NCBI GenBank assembly: GCA_029255685.2
Contig: CM055313.2
Span: 48,750,079-48,814,078, forward strand
Source of the DNA: Silene conica
Taxonomy: Eukaryota > Streptophyta > Magnoliopsida > Caryophyllales > Caryophyllaceae
Length of the DNA stretch: 64,000 bases
Reading direction: 5' to 3'
Positions within the stretch are counted from its first letter, which is position 1; each line of letters opens with the position of its first letter. A model generated the notes under the pieces. It searched no databases and had not been told where the DNA came from. It saw nothing but the letters and a program-made list of their open reading frames with translations. Of the stretch, positions 56,965 through 64,000 are shown piece by piece. Position numbers and translations under genes: made by a program.

Positions 56965-59900
56965 TCATTTAATATATTAAAGCAACAGCCGATAACCGCT
57001 ATTTTAGAGCAAAAAGGTGACGTGTCGCGCTCATATCGATCGACCGTATAAAATACGGATTATGTACACAATAAATACGTAAAACAAAAACTATCCACTC
57101 ATCCACAACAGGTAAGGGGGATTCGATCCTAGGACCTATTGTCCACAATACCTCCGTCTTTACCACTAGACTAAGACATCTTCGGTATTACCCTCTCTAA
57201 TTTGTAAAAGTTACTCCGTCCACACTATTTTCCATTTGTCTCAATCTTCTCGCCATCTTAATTTCTTGAATTTTTGCTAAACTGTAAAAGTAGTACTTTG
57301 TCCTTTTTATCAACTTATACTTTTAATTTCCACATAAATACCAGATTTTTGCAAAGCATTTAATATTCAACCATATTTTTTAATAATTATCATATAATAG
57401 TTTTCTTAACTATTATTAATCACGGCATGTTTTTAGACATGATCGATTTTATGAAACTATTTTTTGGGTCACTTGTAAGAAGGGTCCGAAAATTTAAGGT
57501 GAAAGAAAACAATTTGATGAATGTAATATAACTATTAATGTAGTGGAAGAAAATATTCAATATTTGTAATGTTTTTTAGCATATGTGAAATATTATAAAT
57601 TGTTTTAACACTATAGTACACAAAACAAAGGTCAACATGACAGAAATCATTTAATATATTAAAGCAACAGCCGGTAACCGCTATTTTAGAGCAAAAAGGT
57701 GACGTGTCGCGTTCATATCGATCGACCGTATAAAATACAGATTATGTACACAATAAATACGTAAAACAAAAACTACCCACTCATCCACAACAGGTAAGGG
57801 GGATTCGATCCTAGGACTTATTGTCCACAATACCTCCGTCTTTACCACTAGACTAAGACATCTTCGGTATTACCCTCTCTAATTTGTAAAAGTTACTCCG
57901 TCCACACTATTTTCCATTTGTCTCAATCTTCTCGCCATCTTAATTTCTTGATTTTTTGCTAAACTGTAAAAGTAGTACTCTGTCCTTTTTATCAACTTAT
58001 ACTTTTAATTTCCACATAAATACCAGATTTTTGCAAAACATTTAATATTCAACCATATTTTTTAATAATTATCATATAATAGTTTTCTTAACTATTATTA
58101 ATCACGGCATGTTTTTAGACATGATCGATTTTATGAAACTATTTTTTGGGTCACGTGTAAGAAGGGTCCGGAAATTTAAGGTGAAAGAAAACAATTTGAT
58201 GAATGTAATATAACTATTAATGTAGTGGAAGAAAATATTCAATATTTGTAATTTTTTTTAGCATATGTGAAATATTATAAATTGTTTTAACACTATAGTA
58301 CACAAAACAAAGGTCAACATGACAGAAATCATTTAATATATTAAAGCAACAGCCGTTAACCGATATTTTAGAGCAAAAAGGTGACGTGTCGCGCTCATAT
58401 CGATCGACCGTATAAAATACGGATTATGTACACAATAAATACGTAAAACAAAAACTACCCACTCATCCACAACAGGTAAGGGGGATTCGATCCTAGGACT
58501 TATTGTCCATAATACCTCCGTCTTTACCACTAGACTAAGACATCTTCGGTATTACCCTCTCTAATTTGTAAAATTTACTCCGTCCACACTATTTTCCCTT
58601 TGTCTCAATCTTCTCGCCATCTTAATTTCTTGAATTTTTGCTAAAATGTAAAAGTAGTACTCTGTCCTTTTTATCAACTTATACTTTTAATTTCCACATA
58701 AATACCAGATTTTTGCAAAGCATTTAATATTCAACCATATTTTTTAATAATTATCATATAATAGTTTTCTTAACTATTATTAATCACGGCATGTTTTTAG
58801 ACATGATCGATTTTATGAAACTATTTTTTGGGTCACTTGTAAGAAGGGTCCGAAAATTTAAGGTGAAAGAAAACAATTTGATGAATGTAATATAACTATT
58901 AATGTAGTGGAAGAAAATATTCAATATTTGTAATGTTTTTTAGCATATGTGAAATATTATAAATTGTTTTAACACTATAGTACACAAAACAAAGGTCAAC
59001 ATGACAGAAATCATTTAATATATTAAAGCAACAGCCGGTAACCGCTATTTTAGAGCAAAAAGGTGACGTGTCGCGTTCATATCGATCGACCGTATAAAAT
59101 ACAGATTATGTACACAATAAATACGTAAAACAAAAACTACCCACTCATCCACAACAGGTAAGGGGGATTCGATCCTAGGACTTATTGTCCACAATACCTC
59201 CGTCTTTACCACTAGACTAAGACATCTTCGGTATTACCCTCTCTAATTTGTAAAAGTTACTCCGTCCACACTATTTTCCATTTGTCTCAATCTTCTCGCC
59301 ATCTTAATTTCTTGATTTTTTGCTAAACTGTAAAAGTAGTACTCTGTCCTTTTTATCAACTTATACTTTTAATTTCCACATAAATACCAGATTTTTGCAA
59401 AACATTTAATATTCAACCATATTTTTTAATAATTATCATATAATAGTTTTCTTAACTATTATTAATCACGGCATGTTTTTAGACATGATCGATTTTATGA
59501 AACTATTTTTTGGGTCACGTGTAAGAAGGGTCCGGAAATTTAAGGTGAAAGAAAACAATTTGATGAATGTAATATAACTATTAATGTAGTGGAAGAAAAT
59601 ATTCAATATTTGTAATGTTTTTTAGCATATGTGAAATATTATAAATTGTTTTAACACTATAGTACACAAAACAAAGGTCAACATGACAGAAATCATTTAA
59701 TATATTAAAGCAACAGCCGTTAACCGATATTTTAGAGCAAAAAGGTGACGTGTCGCGCTCATATCGATCGACCGTATAAAATACGGATTATGTACACAAT
59801 AAATACGTAAAACAAAAACTACCCACTCATCCACAACAGGTAAGGGGGATTCGATCCTAGGACTTATTGTCCATAATACCTCCGTCTTTACCACTAGACT

Positions 59901-60374
59901 AAGACATCTTCGGTATTACCCTCTCTAATTTGTAAAATTTACTCCGTCCACACTATTTTCCCTTTGTCTCAATCTTCTCGCCATCTTAATTTCTTGAATT
60001 TTTGCTAAACTGTAAAAGTAGTACTCTGTCCTTTTTATCAACTTATACTTTTAATTTCCACATAAATACCAGATTTTTGCAAAGCATTTAATATTCAACC
60101 ATATTTTTTAATAATTATCATATAATAGTTTTCTTAACTATTATTAATCACGGCATGTTTTTAGACATGATCGATTTTATGAAACTATTTTTTGGGTCAC
60201 GTGTAAGAAGGGTCCGGAAATTTAAGGTGAAAGAAAACAATTTGATGAATGTAATATAACTATTAATGTAGTGGAAGAAAATATTCAATATTTGTAATGT
60301 TTTTTAGCATATGTGAAATATTATAAATTGTTTTAACACTATAGTACACAAAACAAAGGTCAACATGACAGAAA
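56965..60374 (+). repeat. Five head-to-tail 682-bp copies of the Helitron 5' end
   Basis: Units start at 56965, 57647, 58329, 59011 and 59693, each exactly 682 bp and each beginning with the Helitron 5' terminus TCATTTAATATATTAAAG preceded by A. Diagnostic bases show units 2 and 4 alike (CCGGTAACC, ACAGATTATG) and units 3 and 5 alike (CCGTTAACCGAT, GTCCATAAT), so a 1364-bp dimer was duplicated. Confidence 0.95.
57115..57181 (-). other. tRNA-like (SINE-head) segment, repeated in every 682-bp unit
   Basis: On the minus strand it reads GTCTTAGTCTAGTGGTAAAG (A-box-like) and, about 35 bp on, GGATCGAATCCCCC (B-box-like with one change from GGTTCGA). It recurs at +682-bp steps. It is a possible tRNA-derived SINE head or pol III promoter, not an intact tRNA. 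Confidence 0.5.
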
Positions 60375-62542
60375 TGTCCGTTGAAAACGTCCTTTGATTT
60401 TGTTGCAAAAGTAACGTTGGCCCTAAACATCCGTCACAAGAGGTAAATTGAGACGAAATATTTCCTCCCAGAACAAAGATGACTCCGTCTCAACTCTCAA
60501 TTGTCATACAAGAGTCAACATTATTAGGTGTTGTCGACTTTATGTTACTATTGAAACATGACTGACTTTATATTACTACTCCGTATTTTTTAGGTTACCC
60601 GTAATAAGGGTTTGAAAATTTTATAGTGGAGAAATACAAACTAATAAATGTAATATATTAACAAATGTAGTTTATAAAGACATTTTTCTATATTTGTAAT
60701 GTTGTTGGCTATTGGCAAAACATTATAAATATTTTAAACACAAATTATATGTGGCCCGTCACAATTTTGTATTATTTACAAACAATTTAATTACTTTTGA
60801 ACATCATTTATTAAAAGAGGATTTTTGAAAATAATGAATTGTTGTTATATTTAGCCATCTTTACGAAATATCGAATAATTTGTGATAGTTTTCATATTAT
60901 TTCTACTATAGTCTTTTAATTACCTGGTAATTCCTTTTTTTTCTGTCATTTTCTTCGTCGGAGTCGTTTTAGGTTATACGTTGTTTTAGGGATTAACTTA
61001 ACTTACTTAGTTTGACGATGGCATATTCGATTAATGGTAAGCGACTTAATTTGCGAAAATGATTTGGGTGTTTAGCGTGAAAAAGGCTCAATTATTTTTG
61101 TTGGTTCAACGAAGCACGCATTGGTCGCATTACAATAGAGGGGAGGGGGGAATCGAACCTAGGACCTATTGTCCAGGATAACTCCGTCTTCACCACTGAA
61201 CTAAGACATCAAAAAGACTCAAGTGTCCAGTGTGCGATTGTCTGCGCAATATAGCTATAAGTATTGGTTGTAAAATGATGGTTATGTTACTATCAATTAT
61301 ACGACTACCAAATTAGGAAATGCTCATTTTTAATTTGATTTAATCATTGTGAGACTACTATTTTAAGGCATACACTCTCCGACTCTAAATCATTCCATTT
61401 TTCAAAATTTCTGATGTGGATTTTGAACAAATAGGTCAATTCAAAGGAATTAAACGGAATAATATGTACTAAATTTTATTACTCCGTATATTTTAATTTG
61501 TTTCACCTTACCGAATTAGCTAATATATTGTCATTGGGCCAGTGATCAACGTATGGAAAACATATTGGAGGGCTCGAATTTTGTATACTCCGTCTTAGTT
61601 TGTAAAGGCGCGCCTCGAGTGCGCCTAAGATGCTCCATGGATGAGACACTAACCAAATCTCGCCTTAGTGCAACTTAGATTTCCTAGGATACATTAAATG
61701 AGACTTAATAGATTATTTGAAATCTAATAAATCCTATAACTTTCCAGAATATGCTACTGCATAAGCACTGCTGAAAATGCAAATTATCTCACAATTAGAA
61801 AGTATGAAAGTTACACTATATTAACATTTAGTGTTTGCATTCCAGGGAAACTATGAAGGGTGTCAAAGTTCAATTTCAATTTGAACGCACAAATGCAATG
61901 AGATTGGATATGGCGTGATTAAAATGAGCTATTTAATTCTTTAATTTTAGTACTCGGTGTGGGCCTGTATCATACAACCTTTACAACATTCCGTTGTTAT
62001 TTATATTTAGAATTGCACTAATATGTTTGATATTGTTGTACTTGATGGAGTTAGTCTCATTAATTCTTTGATTTTGGACGGAATATAGAAAAATGACTAT
62101 TTTAAACGAGATTTTTCTTACGATGAAGGAATAATGATTTGAATCATCTCTGTTTTTATTTCTGGATTATCATTCGGAAACAATCTCTATGTTTTGTTAA
62201 TGCAACTGTAAAATTGAGTATCTCCGATCTCTTACATCATGGTTTATGGGAGTCATTCAGGTATAACGTAATATTGTACTTTTTCACATTAACGATGAGA
62301 CTACCCGTGTCGTCTTCCTCCTTTGACTTCCCTAAGGACTTTTATTATCTTTACGTTTGTTTTGTCTTCAATTAATATTTAAGGTGTAAGAATGGATATC
62401 TATTTTTAAACTATTTATTTATTTTATACATATATATTCACTTATTAAAACATTTCCATATTTATACAAAATATTTATATTTTTGAGTTAAAACTGTCAC
62501 CTACATAATCCCTAATTTTTTTATACATAGATTCATATTATA
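60375..62542. other. Helitron unique interior
   Basis: No protein is recognisable. It holds several ACTCCGT words and the tRNA-like copy at 61147-61210. Confidence 0.5.
61147..61210 (-). other. Second tRNA-like segment in the Helitron
   Basis: The minus strand has GTCTTAGTTCAGTGGTGAAG and a canonical B-box, GGTTCGATTCCCC. It shares GACAATAGGTCCTAGG with the array copies, so it is the same family in a less altered state. Confidence 0.55.
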
Positions 62543-63118
62543 CCCGTGCATTTATGCACGGGTTACACACTAGTTATTAATGTATCGACTGCACATTGTG
62601 ACGAAGTAATACATTAGTATCTGATAACATGTATACGATTTATAATTGTAACCCGCGGATTACATTTTAGCATTAGGGTCGAATCACGCATTAGAATAAG
62701 GTGAGAGTGGAAAGCCTACTCTCACCCTATAATATTTTTCGGCCGAGTAGGGTTACAAAAGGAGAGGAATTCTCCTTTTGTCAGATGACTGGAATTCATA
62801 TACTGATAAACTAGGGTTTTGAGAGCATCCTTTTCTCAAAAACCTAGATCTCACATCAAAACTCACAAAAGCTCTCCCCATATTGCAAGGCAATTGGAGA
62901 GTATTTCTAGCACACGCGACATCATCTCAGACGGATCTTGGGTGCAAGTTATAGGAGGGAATCTCTGTTGATTCATGTTCTTAGGCCTTTTGCGCTAGGA
63001 CCTAAGGTTGTGCATCTATACTTTTCGTTTCATGTTTTTCTTTTTATGGATATTCATATGTAAAATTTCGTTATAATCCTGTAATTTTAAGGGTGAATAT
63101 ACGGAAAATCCCCACAAG

Positions 63119-63130
63119 TGGTATCAGAGC
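63119..63130 (+). other. Copia-4 primer-binding site
   Basis: TGGTATCAGAGC lies two bases after the LTR end and is complementary to initiator tRNA-Met. Confidence 0.95.
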
Positions 63131-64000
63131 GAGCCCACGAAACTTTTACTATTGTGATTTTCATAAGATGTTTTAAATCGGATTTTTTTAATCAGTTTCA
63201 TGCTTCGGCCGTGTGCCTTTTCTGAGAAATCGATCTTGTTTTTCGATTTTGATTTGCATATTGTTGATTAATCGATATTTTTAGCAATATGTGAATCATT
63301 TATTGTTGTTTATTGTTGATTTACACGGATTAAATCAAGAATAAATACAAGTTTTGATTTTAAAAAGTGCAGCGTATTTTGGATTCTACGAACGAGCGTA
63401 TTATTACTCGTTCGTAGTCTTCCTCTGCAACCCGTCACTCGATCGAGTACGATTTGGCTCGATCGAGCAGTTATTGCGGCCACCCGTCACTCGATCGAGT
63501 ACTTTTTGGCTCGATCGAGCTGTTTTTGCTTCCAACCCATCACTCGATCGAGCCTTGCTGTACTCGATCGAGTGACACTGTTACTCGAGCGAGTACGCTT
63601 TGGCTCGATCGAGCATTTTTCTGGAAATTTTTCTTTTTCTGAAAATTTTGGTTTTCTGGCAGATTGTTTTGACTCGATCGAGTACCGCTGTTACTCGATC
63701 GAGCAAACGCGTCATTGTTTTGATACTCGATCGAGCAAACTCGTCTCTGCCAGTGCCGTTTTATCCGTCAAGGTTAGTCGATCGAGTACCCTAGTGACTT
63801 GATCGAGCAACCCTGTTTGGTAGTATTTCGAAAATAAAAAAAAAAATTTGTTTTCTTTTGGCCCATGGTAATATACTATATACGGATATAGTGTTTTAAC
63901 ATTTGTGAAACGGTTCACACTCAATAGATACATATTATTTTAAAGCGGTTTAAAATGATGGATTATAAGTTTATTAAGATTAATGTGAATAAAACGGTTT
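63131..64000 (+). other. Copia-4 leader
   Basis: Blocks shared with copia-3 include CGATCTTGTTTTTCGATT near 63229, AAAAGTGCAGCG near 63362 and CTATATACGG near 63875. They show a common leader architecture around the palindrome array. Confidence 0.85.
63438..63807 (+). repeat. Array of 13 CTCGATCGAG palindromes
   Basis: The 10-bp palindrome is exact at 63438, 63458, 63490, 63510, 63543, 63563, 63604, 63673, 63694 and 63726, with single-base variants at 63584, 63777 and 63798. Outer bases are usually A/G on the left and T/C on the right. Spacing is irregular (20-69 bp). Confidence 0.95.

Larger units (their letters stand above)
56965..62573 (+). mobile_element. Non-autonomous Helitron, 5.6 kb
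   Basis: It starts TCATTTAATATATTAAAG (5' TC) and ends with an 8-bp stem hairpin CCCGTGCA/TGCACGGG (62543-62562), then TTACACA and CTAG (62570-62573). It sits between A and T with no duplication, as Helitrons do, and the copia LTR is continuous across it. No Rep/helicase is encoded. Confidence 0.9.
56463..63116 (+). repeat. Copia-4 5' LTR, split by the Helitron
   Basis: The LTR segments are 56463-56964 and 62574-63116. It starts TGTTGGGGCTGGTG and ends CCCCACA. Both halves align with the copia-3 LTR, and the break falls where copia-3 reads GACCGTTATTAAT. Confidence 0.9.
56463..64000 (+). mobile_element. Copia-4, 5' part, relative of copia-3
   Basis: It has a 5' LTR, primer site and leader homologous to copia-3; gag lies past the window end. 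The 5' LTR is interrupted by a Helitron. Without it the LTR is about 1045 bp and lacks the 74-bp extension seen in copia-3. Confidence 0.9.

Noticed and set aside
57115-57181. Intact tRNA gene
   Set aside because: A- and B-box words are present but the segment does not fold into a full cloverleaf by eye, and the B-box is altered in the array copies.
57212-57310. Stowaway-like MITE ends (ACTCCGTCC, ACTTTGTCC)
   Set aside because: No paired inverted termini or TA duplication could be established inside the 682-bp unit.
58333-59894. Two identical 65-codon minus-strand frames
   Set aside because: They are an accident of the 682-bp repeats and include tRNA-like sequence; identity reflects array duplication.
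63438-63807. Looks superficially like a CRISPR-style repeat array
   Set aside because: Repeats are only 10 bp, spacing is irregular, the context is a plant retrotransposon leader and no cas genes exist.

Overview
This is plant nuclear DNA, almost entirely nested transposable elements. LTR retrotransposons primed by initiator tRNA-Met, plant L1 LINEs, CACTA (En/Spm) transposons and an AtREP-style Helitron all point to a eudicot. Recurrent ACTCCGT words hint at Caryophyllales, but I cannot name the species. The window opens on a HindIII site (AAGCTT), as a BAC insert end would.

Layout. 1-6.2 kb: a truncated Athila-like Ty3/gypsy element whose gag-pol has one in-frame TAG, with a 5'-truncated LINE tail (4200-4760) inserted downstream. 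6.9-8.2 kb: an internally deleted CACTA (CACTA-1). 8.2-31.2 kb: a gag-only Ty1/copia derivative (copia-1). It holds a 5.0-kb CACTA (CACTA-2) that carries exons of acireductone dioxygenase. Its 3' LTR is split by LINE A, which is split by LINE B, whose 5' UTR holds a 2.9-kb solo LTR, so insertions are four deep.

31.2-43.4 kb: the best candidate for non-transposon gene sequence, all on the minus strand. It comprises a tandemly duplicated exon-like module (31.2-31.6 kb), a solo LTR, and an unidentified two-exon gene whose roughly 92-nt intron has been invaded by a very young, intact copia element (copia-3, 34121-42943; its LTRs differ at one base by eye). 43.7-45.0 kb: a minus-strand solo copia LTR. 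47.5-55.2 kb: a CACTA (CACTA-3) with both a TNP2-type transposase and a Transposase_24/TNP1-type gene, each frameshifted.

56.5-64.0 kb: the 5' end of a fourth copia (copia-4), a relative of copia-3. Its LTR contains a Helitron whose 5' terminus is present as five head-to-tail copies of exactly 682 bp.

Two patterns cut across elements. Short self-complementary motifs (GGTCGGTCGACC or CTCGATCGAG) occur as arrays in the leaders of copia-3 and copia-4, and the first motif also occurs in the Athila-like gag and in a solo LTR. Copia-3 also has LTRs extended at the 5' side by 74 bp that include a second polypurine tract. Boundaries rest on target-site duplications read directly from the sequence. 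Family names rest on protein motifs recognised by eye, without database searches.
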